Source of the DNA: Polycladomyces zharkentensis
Lineage (GTDB): Bacteria > Bacillota > Bacilli > Thermoactinomycetales > JIR-001
NCBI RefSeq assembly: GCF_016938855.1
Contig: NZ_JAFHAP010000004.1
Location: 434,001-498,000, forward strand
Direction of reading: 5' to 3'
Length of the DNA: 64,000 bases
The position numbers and the translations under genes were made by a program. Shown piece by piece: positions 51,736-60,915 of the stretch (position 1 is the stretch's first letter; every line of letters starts with the position of its first letter). A model generated the notes under the pieces. That model was not told the DNA's origin, made no database searches, and saw only the letters and a list, made by a program, of their open reading frames with translations.

Positions 51736-52144
51736 AACCGCAGCGTTTTACCGACGTGTTCCCGTCAACCGGATCATTGGCGGGCACTTTGATCGACTCA
51801 GATACGGCATGGGCGATTGTCCGGCTCACTTGATACAGCAATCGGTCCAATGTCGATTCCGCTTCCAAGTAGGCTGCGATCAGCGGATGCTCCCGCAGGC
51901 GGCGTAGAAACACTTCGGCCTCTTCTTTGGCAGCATGATAATCGGGATGGTAATGCCCGAAACGCTGACATTCCTCAAAACGTTCCTTTTTCTTTTGAAA
52001 CTCCCGGATCAGCGCTTGTACCCGTGCATCCTCGCGGAGTTGTTTTTTCAATTGCAAATAACGGGTCACTTCCTCGGACTCGTTGATCTGATCAGCCAAA
52101 CGGTAGGTTTCCAGCAATATTTCAGTCATATCGAGCGATGCCAT
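51725..52144 (-). CDS. ylbF: YlbF-family regulator (RNase Y complex/competence and sporulation)
   Basis: 139 residues. MTEILLETYRLADQINESEE, REFQKKKERFEECQRFGHYH and HPLIAAYLEAESTLDRLLYQ are the Com_YlbF helices. In Bacillus subtilis YlbF acts with YmcA and YaaT to stimulate RNase Y processing and is needed for competence and sporulation. ATG 52144 is 8 nt from GGAGGG. Confidence 0.9.
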   Translation of the reverse strand: MASLDMTEILLETYRLADQINESEEVTRYLQLKKQLREDARVQALIREFQKKKERFEECQRFGHYHPDYHAAKEEAEVFLRRLREHPLIAAYLEAESTLDRLLYQVSRTIAHAVSESIKVPANDPVDGNTSVKRCGFTV

Positions 52145-52208
52145 CGCATCATCCCTCCATGCGTCCATTGTACCACAACCCCGTGCGTGCCGGGGGCTGT
52201 CTGGTAAA

Positions 52209-52386
52209 TAATGTCCACAATGCTTCCCCGGCTCGCTCCATCTGCACCCGGCAGGGAAGCGGATGATGACCGCTCCGCCCCGGTCAGCGCAGGACGCGGG
52301 GAAAGTACGCTTCGCTTTCAGAACATTGCCCGCGATCTCAATCTCGCGCTTACGAATCTTCGATCGCCTGAGAAAACATTGTTCCA
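52209..52386 (+). repeat. Dispersed repeat family 1, copy 3
   Basis: GCTCCATCTGCACCCGG, GCGCAGGACGCGG, AAAGTACGCTTCGCTTT, TTGCCCGCGATCTC and GCCTGAGAAAACATTG follow in the same order as in the other copies. It fills the space between ylbF and the helicase-associated gene. Confidence 0.75.
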
Positions 52387-52397
52387 TACTCTGGACA

Positions 52398-54302
52398 CTA
52401 CCCGCTCAATTCGTCCGGAATGAGGATCTGCACGGCGGACAGCTCTTCCAGTTTCCAGTGTTCCTCCTCGCCACGACGGTTTTGCCCCCGGATCAGCCAT
52501 TGACCACCGACATTGTCGACTTGCTGCGGGAAAAAGCGGACCGGCTCCGCTCCTTCCCACGTCGCCATCATCTCCAAATCCCATTTTGCCGCTTTTCGAA
52601 CCATATCCAAAACGGTGGTTCGATGATACGCACGCAAGCCCGACGTCCACATCCGGGGCAAATGCTGTATGCCGGGTACCGCCTCATTGATCTCCGGATA
52701 CGTATCAACCAAATGCGCGTCCTCTCTCATCGCCCTGTCAGAAAAACGACGACCCGTTGATCCGAGGGAGGGTGAAGGCGGCAGTCGCCACCATATTTGT
52801 TCTGTTTCTTCAACCAACCCCGGCAAGAAAGGATATCCTTGTCCGTCCAACAACTCCTGCAATTGTGCGAGCTCCATTCCGGCCACCCGGAAGACGGTGG
52901 GACCGATCCTTTTTTGCAACCTGGGGCCGATTTCCGGATGTTGTTCCAATTCATCGGCCAACCTCTCGTCCTGACATTCCAGCAATATACAGTTGTGAAA
53001 GGTAATGCGCCCCGCTTGATCCGCCCACTGGCTCACACCGATCCGTACGTTATCGGGCAATGGAGCGGCGCTGATCCGCTTCAGCTCGGAAAGAATTTCT
53101 CCGGTTGACATCCCCTGCGTTCTTCCTCGACGGACTGAATCGACCGTCAACAGATAGGTCAACATCCGGTCTCCGCCCACATAATCGGCAAATTGTGCCA
53201 ACCGCCACCGTTCAGCCAAGGGAAACGTGAAAGGGATCAGCACTTCAAAATCCGGTTTGACAAAGCCCTTGTCCGGTGTTTCCACCAAAGGGGCCGCAAA
53301 AGGCGAACAGCTGCTCCACCGCCAGTATGACCGATTTTCCTTCCGGCCCAGATCAACCCATCCCATCACCTGAAGGGTCCGCAGCCATCGTCGGATCAGA
53401 GAGCGGTTCGGCTTTTCCCCGTGAGGCAGCGGATTTTCTCCACCGTCAACCGGTGTCCAGTCCCTTCCCTTTTCCTCCAGCACCCACCACCATGCCTCCT
53501 TACCCGGATCATCCTGTAGCAGGCGCCGTTTCACCCAATCGTACAACCGACGTTGTGCGATCCGTTCCGATATGTGCAACCATTCCCTTACCACCGCCTC
53601 CCGCAGAACAAGCCGGTCCTCCACCACCTCAACCAGTTCCCAGTCGCGGGCCAGATCCCAGACCAATTTCAACGCAGACGGTTGATCATCCCCTTCACCG
53701 TTTGGGGTCCACGGGGTGTGGTTCAACGCTTCCGTTTCCATCTCCAATTCCGCGTTCCATTTTTGCGCGGTCCGCTTGTACAGCCGTCCGTCTTGCGTCA
53801 ACCGGGGTGATTGTTGGTGAATCAAGACCAAAAATTGAAACAGATCGTGGTACAAACCGCCTCCGGCCAGTTGTTCCGCTTGAACGTCGGGAATCGGACG
53901 GCTCGTCTGCTTCTCCTTCCATCTCAGACAAAACCATGCCCGGCGAACCTCTTCCGGGCACAGGTGACCCAACTGTCCGCCCGCACTGCGAACGGCATAG
54001 ACCAATCCCTTTTGCCTGAGCCGCAGCAGGGCGACACGCAGCGACACCGACGGCAAGAAGCGCGCTCCTTCCCGTTTTCCCAAATCCCGTCCGCCCCACA
54101 CGCCGCTGCCGACCACAAAAGTGAAATGATCCATCCACGCCTGTTCGGCCTCGTCCATGTGTTCCCGTAACTTCCGCAAATAATCAGCATCAGACAATCG
54201 TTCAGGCAGTCGCTCCGCTTCTTTACCCGCCAATCCGTGCCGTTCGGCGATCCGGGAACGAACGGACGGGGACAGGGATCGGTAACACGCCGTGATGTTC
54301 AC
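52398..54302 (-). CDS. XPB-associated protein with helicase-associated (winged-helix) domain
   Basis: About 634 residues. Mostly helical with winged-helix-like repeats (FLPSVSLRVALLRLRQKGLV, SLIRRWLRTLQVMGWVDLGR) and a C-terminal part with RITFHNCILLECQDERLADE, PTVFRVAGMELAQLQELLDG and AKWDLEMMATWEGAEPVRFF, as in the proteins that accompany bacterial XPB-type helicases. GTG 54302 follows GGGAGGTG and overlaps the XPB stop by 4 nt (GTGA), so the two are coupled. Role in DNA repair is likely but unproven. Confidence 0.7.
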   Translation of the reverse strand: MNITACYRSLSPSVRSRIAERHGLAGKEAERLPERLSDADYLRKLREHMDEAEQAWMDHFTFVVGSGVWGGRDLGKREGARFLPSVSLRVALLRLRQKGLVYAVRSAGGQLGHLCPEEVRRAWFCLRWKEKQTSRPIPDVQAEQLAGGGLYHDLFQFLVLIHQQSPRLTQDGRLYKRTAQKWNAELEMETEALNHTPWTPNGEGDDQPSALKLVWDLARDWELVEVVEDRLVLREAVVREWLHISERIAQRRLYDWVKRRLLQDDPGKEAWWWVLEEKGRDWTPVDGGENPLPHGEKPNRSLIRRWLRTLQVMGWVDLGRKENRSYWRWSSCSPFAAPLVETPDKGFVKPDFEVLIPFTFPLAERWRLAQFADYVGGDRMLTYLLTVDSVRRGRTQGMSTGEILSELKRISAAPLPDNVRIGVSQWADQAGRITFHNCILLECQDERLADELEQHPEIGPRLQKRIGPTVFRVAGMELAQLQELLDGQGYPFLPGLVEETEQIWWRLPPSPSLGSTGRRFSDRAMREDAHLVDTYPEINEAVPGIQHLPRMWTSGLRAYHRTTVLDMVRKAAKWDLEMMATWEGAEPVRFFPQQVDNVGGQWLIRGQNRRGEEEHWKLEELSAVQILIPDELSG

Positions 54303-55984
54303 TGTTCCACCTCCCATTGCTCGGCATCCCGGATGTTGTATCGGTATCCCTGTTCCACCAAAAAGAGCTGACGGTGCATGGCCATCTCCTGATCGACTGT
54401 ATCCCGGGAAACGATATGGTAAAAATGAGCCTGGTTCCTGCCCTGTTTGGGGCGCAGAATCCGGCCCAGCCGCTGGGCTTCTTCCTGCCTGGAACCAAAC
54501 GCCCCGGATACCTGAACTGCCACACCGGCATCTGGCAAATCGATCGCAAAATTGGCCACCTTGGAGACGACCAACACAGGAATTTCTCCTTTCCGAAACC
54601 GTTCGTACAGCCGATCCCTTTCCCGCTGCGCCAACCGTCCGGTAATCAGCGGCGCCGACAATTCCTGCGCAATCTCTTCCAACTGACTTAAGTATTCGCC
54701 GATGATCAATACCGACTCACCAGCATGCCGCCGCAGGATGGCTCTCAGCACCGCCACCTTGTTCGGATTTTCGGCGGCAATCCGGTACCGGTGCCGTTTT
54801 TGTGCGCATGCATACAGCTGCCGTATCTCCGGAGGCATCGGGGTGCGAATCTCGGTGCAAACCGCTTCTGCAATCCAGCCTTTCGACTCCAGCACTTTCC
54901 ACGGCACATCGTATTTTTTGGGACCGATCAAGCTGAATACATCCTCTTGGCGCCCGTCCTCTCGGACCAACGTCGCCGTCAACCCCAATCGCCGCTTGGC
55001 CTGTAAATCGGCTGTAGCCCGAAATACGGGCGCAGGCAACAGGTGAACCTCATCATAGATGATCAAACCCCAATCCCGTTCTTCAAACAACTGCATATGG
55101 GTAAACGGGGCGTTCTGGTTGGACCGGTGGGTCAAAATCTGATAAGTGGCCACTGTCACGGGGGCCACCCGTTTGATCTCCCCTGTATATTGCCCCACAC
55201 ACGTCTCGGGAAGATACGTTTTGTCCAGAATCTCGCGCACCCACTGCCGGACGGAGGTGGCATTGGGGGTCAGGATCAGCGTTTCCCGCTTCACCCTCGC
55301 CATCGCGGCCAACCCGACGATCGTTTTTCCCGCCCCGCACGGCAGAACCAATACGCCGTTCCCACCGTAAACCGATCCGGATCGATAAAAAGCATCGGCC
55401 GCATCCCGCTGATAGGATCGCAATGCAAACGATTCCCCCGACCGGCACCGGTCCCTGAGCGCAACATCCAATGCTTTTCCTTCGCTGTACCCGGCAATGT
55501 CTTCCACCGGATACCCCATGCGTAAAAACAATTGTTTCACTTTTCCTCGCCATGCAGGATCGATCACAACCGTTGTCTCATCCAACGTTTTCAATGCCAA
55601 CTCCCGCACTTCGGGCATCTGTATGAGCGCTTTCCACAACGATCGATCCCTGCATCCGAGTGTTAAATCGTTTCCGATCCGACGCAACTGGATCTTTCCG
55701 TACCGAGACATCCAATCCCGTACTTGGTCCAACAACGTGGATGGCAATTCAAATTTGCTGTAGCGCGTCAACACATCGGTCACTTCCTCCACAGTGACGC
55801 CGCTGGCTGCCGCATTCCAAAGAGACAAGGGTGTTAAACGGTATGTATGAATGTACTCCGGGTTTTTGACCAGCTCCGCAAATGACGCCAAACGATCCCG
55901 CACCTCGTCAAACAACGGATGCCTCACTTCCAGCAATAGCGTACGGTCCCTCTGTACGATCAATGGCAGATCGGGTCGATACAC
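54299..55984 (-). CDS. XPB/ERCC3-type DNA helicase
   Basis: 561 residues. N-terminal domain with YRPDLPLIVQRDRTLLLEV, then motif I VLVLPCGAGKTIVGLAAMAR, motif II IIYDEVHLLP (DEVH), motif III RLGLTATLVREDGRQED, motif V ILVVSKVANFAIDLPDAGVA and motif VI FGSRQEEAQRLGRILRPKQG. The RED triad characteristic of XPB (VREDG) is present. DNA translocase related to the eukaryotic TFIIH subunit. GTG 55984 after GGAAGGAGGGG. Operon with the gene above. Confidence 0.93.
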   Translation of the reverse strand: MYRPDLPLIVQRDRTLLLEVRHPLFDEVRDRLASFAELVKNPEYIHTYRLTPLSLWNAAASGVTVEEVTDVLTRYSKFELPSTLLDQVRDWMSRYGKIQLRRIGNDLTLGCRDRSLWKALIQMPEVRELALKTLDETTVVIDPAWRGKVKQLFLRMGYPVEDIAGYSEGKALDVALRDRCRSGESFALRSYQRDAADAFYRSGSVYGGNGVLVLPCGAGKTIVGLAAMARVKRETLILTPNATSVRQWVREILDKTYLPETCVGQYTGEIKRVAPVTVATYQILTHRSNQNAPFTHMQLFEERDWGLIIYDEVHLLPAPVFRATADLQAKRRLGLTATLVREDGRQEDVFSLIGPKKYDVPWKVLESKGWIAEAVCTEIRTPMPPEIRQLYACAQKRHRYRIAAENPNKVAVLRAILRRHAGESVLIIGEYLSQLEEIAQELSAPLITGRLAQRERDRLYERFRKGEIPVLVVSKVANFAIDLPDAGVAVQVSGAFGSRQEEAQRLGRILRPKQGRNQAHFYHIVSRDTVDQEMAMHRQLFLVEQGYRYNIRDAEQWEVEQ

Positions 55985-56152
55985 CCTTCACCCCTCCTTC
56001 CATCTACTGTTTATTTTGATCAAGAATACACAAAACATGACAAGGAGCCCATACCAGTTGGAAATTTGTTCAATCCATTGAAAACCGTTGAAACTTTTCC
56101 CAGACAAAAGGTGTCTATAAAAGAAAAGGAGAATGATACAGGAGGGTACCGC

Positions 56153-56632
56153 ATGAAAAAGCCATGGAAGGTGATCGTCATGCTGTCACTGGTCTTGATG
56201 ATGGGCATCACCGGTTGTGGCGGAGGGATGTCCCGCGATCACGGGACCCCGGAAGGAAAAACGCCCCAAGACGACGCGGACATCCCTTTTCGTCAAGAAT
56301 CGCCACAACAACTGCCCGTTGAAGTGAAGAAACGGTGGGAGGAGCTGCAAGCGACGGGCGAGCCAACCGGTGTCGCTGTTCATACGGATAAACACACCTA
56401 TGTGATCGCAACGTCAGGTATGCGACCAACAGGCGGCTATCGCCTCAATATCCAGCGTATTCACCGCCAAGGACATACGGTGGTTGTCTATGCCGAAGAG
56501 CAGGCTCCTCCTCCCGGATCACTCGTCACCCAAGTGATCACCTACCCGACAACGGTCGTCTCCATCCCCTTGCAGACGGACGTCACATTCCAATTCCAGA
56601 TCAAGACCGCCCGGCCTCCAGCCCAAACGTAA
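56153..56632 (+). CDS. PrcB-like lipoprotein
   Basis: 159 residues. MKKPWKVIVMLSLVLMMGIT with lipobox ITGC, then an acidic linker and a small beta domain HTYVIATSGMRPTGGYRLNI and VVVYAEEQAPPPGSLVTQVI, as in the PrcB C-terminal domain (family of protease-complex subunits and stand-alone lipoproteins). ATG 56153 behind CAGGAGG; the frame is open to 56066 without a start. Surface-anchored; role unknown. Confidence 0.75.
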   Translation: MKKPWKVIVMLSLVLMMGITGCGGGMSRDHGTPEGKTPQDDADIPFRQESPQQLPVEVKKRWEELQATGEPTGVAVHTDKHTYVIATSGMRPTGGYRLNIQRIHRQGHTVVVYAEEQAPPPGSLVTQVITYPTTVVSIPLQTDVTFQFQIKTARPPAQT

Positions 56633-56719
56633 AAGACCTGCCGCATGCCAACGTAACGGGGCTGGGCGATCAGCCTCTCCAACCGCCACTTAGTTCCGCC
56701 CATACAGGCTTTTCACGTG

Positions 56720-56875
56720 TCAACGTGCCGCTTCGTCCGCATGAATCGGACCCGGATCGCGAGGATGATCGGGACCTTTCGGAGACACGATCTCCGGCTG
56801 ATGCGGACTCGTGATCTCCGGTTCCCGGATGGCCGGCGGGATCTCGGGGACCCCTCTTTCCCGAATTTCCATCAT
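56720..56875 (-). CDS. Small proline/glutamate-rich protein
   Basis: 51 residues. MMEIRERGVPEIPPAIREPE, then repeats like EITSP/EIVSPKGPDHPRDPGP. AAAGGAGGG stands 6 nt before the ATG. No family recognised. Short gene too small for most predictors; it may belong to the same operon as the coat-like gene at 57038. Confidence 0.6.
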   Translation of the reverse strand: MMEIRERGVPEIPPAIREPEITSPHQPEIVSPKGPDHPRDPGPIHADEAAR

Positions 56876-57037
56876 TTTTTCCCTCCTTTCCTCTTTCATT
56901 TCATTGTTCCCCGCCATGCCGTTTTCCACAAAAAAACCCTTCGGAGGAAACCACCATCCGAAAGGCAACATGCAAGGAAGGGTGGAAACCATGAAAGGGT
57001 TCCAATGACAGGAATATGTGTCCAACAGGCTCCGGAT

Positions 57038-57616
57038 TCATCTGTTTTCATCCTGGTCCGCGAAATCTTCGGTATCTGCGTTTTCTGTCTCCGGCATTCG
57101 AATCCAGGGAGATTCCGGAGATGCCATCGATTCCCACAAAGGCTCCTCCGCTGGATCAAATTGGTGAAACGCGGCCGGTTGTTCCGAATCCGCTTCCCGC
57201 ACAGCATACGGTAATTCGCTGGGGGCGGTCGACTCCGGAAATGACCAACCCGGCACTTCATTGTACATGGGTGGAACTCCCCACCATGACGTCCACGGTG
57301 TCCATGGAGCAAAGGAAGGATAGGATTGGCAGCTCCGGCAATTCCCCGAACCCTCCCATCCTCGCGTCCATGCATAAGGCCAGCCCTGCTGGCCGCCAAG
57401 GGACGGCATCATGGACCATGGCCATCCCATCCATGTTCCCGTCCCCGGAAAGCCGGATGATCCCCCACACGGTTGAAATCCGGGATAACCGGGATAACCC
57501 GGCACTCCGGCCACTGTCCAAGGTGACATTTCCGTCTGTGTTGGGAAAATGGATTGCCACCACTGCCACGGGTAAGTCATGCCTGGGTAAGGTTGTCCGG
57601 TCGAATGGATATCCAT
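57038..57616 (-). CDS. Trp/Pro/Gly-rich coat-like protein
   Basis: 192 residues. Low-complexity composition rich in Trp, Pro, Gly, Ser and Met (VPGYPGYPGFQPCGGSSGFP; TWMGWPWSMMPSL; FAPWTPWTSWWGVPP), with an acidic C-terminus. AAAGGAGGG 6-8 nt before ATG 57616; the frame upstream of it is not coding-like. Such composition occurs in spore coat and exosporium proteins; that is inference. Confidence 0.6.
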   Translation of the reverse strand: MDIHSTGQPYPGMTYPWQWWQSIFPTQTEMSPWTVAGVPGYPGYPGFQPCGGSSGFPGTGTWMGWPWSMMPSLGGQQGWPYAWTRGWEGSGNCRSCQSYPSFAPWTPWTSWWGVPPMYNEVPGWSFPESTAPSELPYAVREADSEQPAAFHQFDPAEEPLWESMASPESPWIRMPETENADTEDFADQDENR

Positions 57617-57921
57617 GCCGTTTCCCTCCTTTGTTTCATCGAAATTGTATGAAAAGAATGCCTGTCTTAGACCGTCCCTTCCTTTTGCGGTAAAATAATA
57701 CGGACAGGAAATGTTCCCCATCACGCCAGGGCGACCTGACGATGAAAAGGAACAGATTGGACACAATAAGTGTGGTGGGTGTGTCATCAGTCCGGGATGT
57801 GTCTTGCGATTCGAAACGGCCCTTTTCGATCCGAATGCCATTGCGCTTTGCAAAAGCGGCGTGAGAGGGGAAACAGCACACAACGAAATGGATTACCAGA
57901 TACAGTCTCACCTGTGCCGAT
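57617..57921. other. Divergent promoter region between the coat-like gene and the CBS-domain gene
   Basis: No gene that I can support on either strand. No riboswitch recognised upstream of the CBS-domain gene. Confidence 0.45.
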
Positions 57922-59280
57922 GTGACGAACATCATGAACGGGGGGGTTCTTCTGCCGTTGGAATACGTGATCATCCTTTTGTTCAAATTCACACTCGTCT
58001 TTTTGCTCGTACTGGCGAACGGCTTTTTCGTCGCGGCGGAGTTCGCGATTGTCAAAGTGCGTTCCACACGGATTGCCCGGCTGACGGAGGAAGGAAACCG
58101 TCGGGCCAAAGCGGCGGAAAAAGTATTGGCCAATCTGGATGCTTATCTGTCAGCCACTCAGCTGGGCATCACATTGGCTTCGCTCGGTTTGGGTTGGATC
58201 AGCGAACCGGCTGTTGCCCGTGTGATTGATACGGCACTGCAATGGCTTCATCTGCCCGAGTGGATGATACATACGGTATCGTTTGCCATCACGTTTATCC
58301 TGATCACGTTTCTTCACATCGTGTTAGGAGAAATGGCGCCCAAATCACTGGCCATTCGGCGATCGGAGAATATCACCCTGTTCACCTCGCGTCCGCTGAT
58401 TTGGTTTTATCGCTTGTTTTATCCGTTTATCTGGGTGTTGAACAATGCCGCCAACCAAGTGTTGAAATGGCTGGGGATCGAACCCGTACCCGATCACCAG
58501 ACGGCACACGACGAAGAAGAAATTCGCATGTTGGTGGAGCAAAGCCACAAAAGCGGGTTGATCGACCAGACCGAACTGTCCTTGTTTGACAACATTTTTG
58601 ATTTCACCGACCGCGTGGCAAGGGAGATCATGGTTCCCCGGGTCGATATGGTCTGCTTGTACACCCATCTGTCATTCGAGGAAAACATGAAGATCGTCAA
58701 GGAAGCGCAATATACCCGGTTTCCCCTGTGCGGCAAAGACAAAGACGACATTCTCGGCATCATCCATATTCGCGATATCTATGAACGGCTGGCGGAAGGA
58801 GAGACACCTGATATCACCCAGTTGGTCCGCCCGACCATCTTGGTGCCGGAGACGATGGAAATCAAGGATATCCTGCGAATTCTGCAAAAAAACCGGGCCG
58901 GTATGGCCGTTGTCGTCGACGAATACGGCGGTACATCCGGCCTGGTGACCACAGAAGACATCATCGAAGAGATCGTCGGCGAAATTCAGGATGAATTTGA
59001 CGACGAACGGCCGTTTTTCCAACAAAAAGGAGACGAGACGTCGATCGACGCCCGTCTGCTCATCGAAGAAGTCAACAAACATTTCAACATTCACATCGAA
59101 GATCCTGACAACGATACGATCGGCGGATGGATCTTCTCGCAACTGCAGGAAGTACCCAAAGTGGGGGACCGTGTCACATACGACGGCCTTCTCTTCATCG
59201 TGCAGGAAATCGATCAGCGCAGCGTCACCCGTCTGCTTGTCAAACCGGCGCCGTCCGAAAACCGGAAGTCGTCATCATAA
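57922..59280 (+). CDS. CNNM/CBS-pair (TlyC/HlyC-like) membrane protein
   Basis: 452 residues. DUF21 membrane domain (LVFLLVLANGFFVAAEFAIV, SATQLGITLASLGLGWISEP, FLHIVLGEMAPKSLAIRRSE), a CBS pair (MVPRVDMVCLYTHLSFEENM, GMAVVVDEYGGTSGLVTTED) and the CorC-type C-terminal domain (SIDARLLIEEVNKHFNIHIE). Such proteins are linked to magnesium transport or homeostasis in the cytoplasmic membrane. GTG 57922 lacks a clear ribosome-binding site; ATG 57934 is an alternative. Ends in a terminator at 59503 after the repeat. Confidence 0.92.
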   Translation: MTNIMNGGVLLPLEYVIILLFKFTLVFLLVLANGFFVAAEFAIVKVRSTRIARLTEEGNRRAKAAEKVLANLDAYLSATQLGITLASLGLGWISEPAVARVIDTALQWLHLPEWMIHTVSFAITFILITFLHIVLGEMAPKSLAIRRSENITLFTSRPLIWFYRLFYPFIWVLNNAANQVLKWLGIEPVPDHQTAHDEEEIRMLVEQSHKSGLIDQTELSLFDNIFDFTDRVAREIMVPRVDMVCLYTHLSFEENMKIVKEAQYTRFPLCGKDKDDILGIIHIRDIYERLAEGETPDITQLVRPTILVPETMEIKDILRILQKNRAGMAVVVDEYGGTSGLVTTEDIIEEIVGEIQDEFDDERPFFQQKGDETSIDARLLIEEVNKHFNIHIEDPDNDTIGGWIFSQLQEVPKVGDRVTYDGLLFIVQEIDQRSVTRLLVKPAPSENRKSSS

Positions 59281-59290
59281 TCGGCGGATC

Positions 59291-59466
59291 TCCCGGGTTT
59301 GCTCCACCTGCGCCCTCAAAGAAGCAGGTCATGTCGCTCCGACCAGGAGCGCAGGACGCAGGCAAACTACGCTTGCTTTAAGGAAGTTGCCCGCGATTTC
59401 CTTCCTTCACTTTCCGTGTCTTCGCTCGGCTTGGCTTAGGTCTTCGCTCACCTGGGCTAGCATTTA
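59291..59466 (+). repeat. Dispersed repeat family 1, copy 4
   Basis: GCTCCACCTGCGCCC, GCGCAGGACGCAGGCAAAC, TACGCTTGCTTTAAGGAAG, TTGCCCGCGATTTCC, CTTCGCTCGGCTTGGCTTAG and CACCTGGGCTAGCATT. Lies between the CBS-domain gene and its terminator, so it would be transcribed as part of its 3' untranslated region. Confidence 0.75.
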
Positions 59467-59502
59467 CTCCATTGCGGATTCACCAAAAACGCCTTGCCTG
59501 CT

Positions 59503-59530
59503 GCCTCCCCCTACGGGGAGGCATTTTTTC
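59503..59530 (+). terminator. Intrinsic terminator of the CBS-domain gene
   Basis: GCCTCCCC, loop CTAC, GGGGAGGC, then ATTTTTTC. Confidence 0.85.
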
Positions 59531-59612
59531 ACCGAAACGAAGCTTTCCACATATGCTAAAGACCAAAACATACGTCGGTCTAACCGAACAGCAGCGACGT
59601 GGAGGAAGCCGA

Positions 59613-60428
59613 ATGTCCATCCTGTTCGATTTGCCGTGGGGAACGTTTGACCTGCATACGCATACAACCGCCTCTGACGGGGAGTATCCGCCCGCACAAC
59701 TCGTAGCGAAAGCGAAACAGGCCGGTTTGTCCACCATCGCCATCACGGATCACGATACATTGGCGGGAATCGAGGAAGCCCGGCATGCGGGTGAACGCGA
59801 GGGCATCCGGGTCATTCCGGGTGTGGAGATCACGACCCGCTTCCTGACGACCAGCGTGGATGTTCTGGGTTATGCGTTTGACCATCCTCTTCGGCTTCAT
59901 CAAAAACTGGCGGAATACAGGGAAGCCCGCCGAAAGCGGGCGGAACGCATCCTGGAAAAACTGGACGAACTGGGGATGAAGCTTTCAATGGAAGAAGTGT
60001 CGGCTTTCAGCGCCGACGGGGTAATCGCCCGCCCGCACATTGCCAAAGCGCTTGTACGAAAAGGATATGCACCGGATGTGCAAACCGTTTTCGATCTGTA
60101 CCTGGCGGACGGTCAACCGGCGTTTGTCAATAAACAGTCCTTATCAACCGAAGCATGCATTCATCTCATACGCAAAGAGGGCGGAAAAGCGGTATTGGCT
60201 CACCCCGGATTGATCCGGGATGACCGATATCTCGCCGATCTGTTGAATCTGGACTGGGACGGGATCGAAGTGTGGCATCCCGCCCACACGTCTGACCAAA
60301 TCCGTTTCTTTCAACATCTGGCTCAGGAAAGAGGACTTACTGTCACCGGAGGTTCCGATTTCCACAATGACGAGCGCCGGCTGGGGTGTTTCGGCAAAGG
60401 AATGATCAGTCCGGATGCCAAACAATGA
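59613..60428 (+). CDS. PHP-domain phosphoesterase (nucleoside/nucleotide phosphatase type)
   Basis: 271 residues. DLHTHTTASDGEYPPAQLVA (motif 1), AITDHDTLAGIEEA (motif 2), IPGVEITTR (motif 3), RPHIAKALVRKG (motif 4), GGKAVLAHPGLIRD and VTGGSDFHND carry the metal ligands of PHP phosphoesterases such as YciV/TrpH (3',5'-nucleoside bisphosphate phosphatase). ATG 59613 behind GGAGGAAGCCGA; the upstream frame is non-coding. The 3' end overlaps the convergent acidic gene by 23 bp. Confidence 0.88.
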   Translation: MSILFDLPWGTFDLHTHTTASDGEYPPAQLVAKAKQAGLSTIAITDHDTLAGIEEARHAGEREGIRVIPGVEITTRFLTTSVDVLGYAFDHPLRLHQKLAEYREARRKRAERILEKLDELGMKLSMEEVSAFSADGVIARPHIAKALVRKGYAPDVQTVFDLYLADGQPAFVNKQSLSTEACIHLIRKEGGKAVLAHPGLIRDDRYLADLLNLDWDGIEVWHPAHTSDQIRFFQHLAQERGLTVTGGSDFHNDERRLGCFGKGMISPDAKQ

Positions 60429-60915
60429 TTTTCATGCCCGTTCGACCGTTGTGCCGAATGGATTGCACCACCATGTACGGAAGACGTTTCACCGTTTTTC
60501 TTTTGGCTCCTGCAGGATACTTCCTATGATGGTTTTTCCTGTTCGAACGTGATTTCATTGATGACGGCAATGCCTTTTGTCCCGGTCGTTTCCCTTTCCC
60601 CTTCCCTTTCGCACCCTTTTTTGCCGGTCTTCCATTCCTTTGCTTTCCTTTTCTGCCCACGGGTCCCCCGGAGACTTGCCCGCCCTCTTCTACCTCCCAC
60701 GATTCGTCCGTGTCATCCGCTTTCCACTCCGTATCCTCATCGACATCATCTTCTTGATCGTCATCTTCATCTTCGTCTTCTTCATCATCTACCTCTATCT
60801 GGATACGAACAAGATGATCTTTCACGTGCTGCTTCTTTTCCGCCCGTTCCTCATCCTCTCCATCAAATTCCTCTTCCTCCCATTCTTCTTCCTGCCAGTC
60901 TTTCGGATGGTTCAT
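60406..60915 (-). CDS. Charge-segregated acidic/basic protein
   Basis: 169 residues. Residues about 6-78 are almost all Asp and Glu (EEEWEEEEFDGEDEERAEKK; DDEEDEDEDDDQEDDVDEDT), residues about 85-140 are Lys/Arg/Gly-rich (KKGAKGKGKGKRPGQK, KSRSNRKNHHRKYPAGAKRK), and a small ordered end follows (LPYMVVQSIRHNGRTGMKII). No family recognised. Weak ribosome-binding site. The sharp split of charge could drive phase separation or DNA/coat binding; inference. Confidence 0.6.
   Translation of the reverse strand: MNHPKDWQEEEWEEEEFDGEDEERAEKKQHVKDHLVRIQIEVDDEEDEDEDDDQEDDVDEDTEWKADDTDESWEVEEGGQVSGGPVGRKGKQRNGRPAKKGAKGKGKGKRPGQKALPSSMKSRSNRKNHHRKYPAGAKRKTVKRLPYMVVQSIRHNGRTGMKIIVWHPD

Noticed and set aside
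57650-57921. Metal riboswitch upstream of the CBS-domain membrane protein
   Set aside because: No yybP-ykoY or M-box consensus blocks could be recognised.
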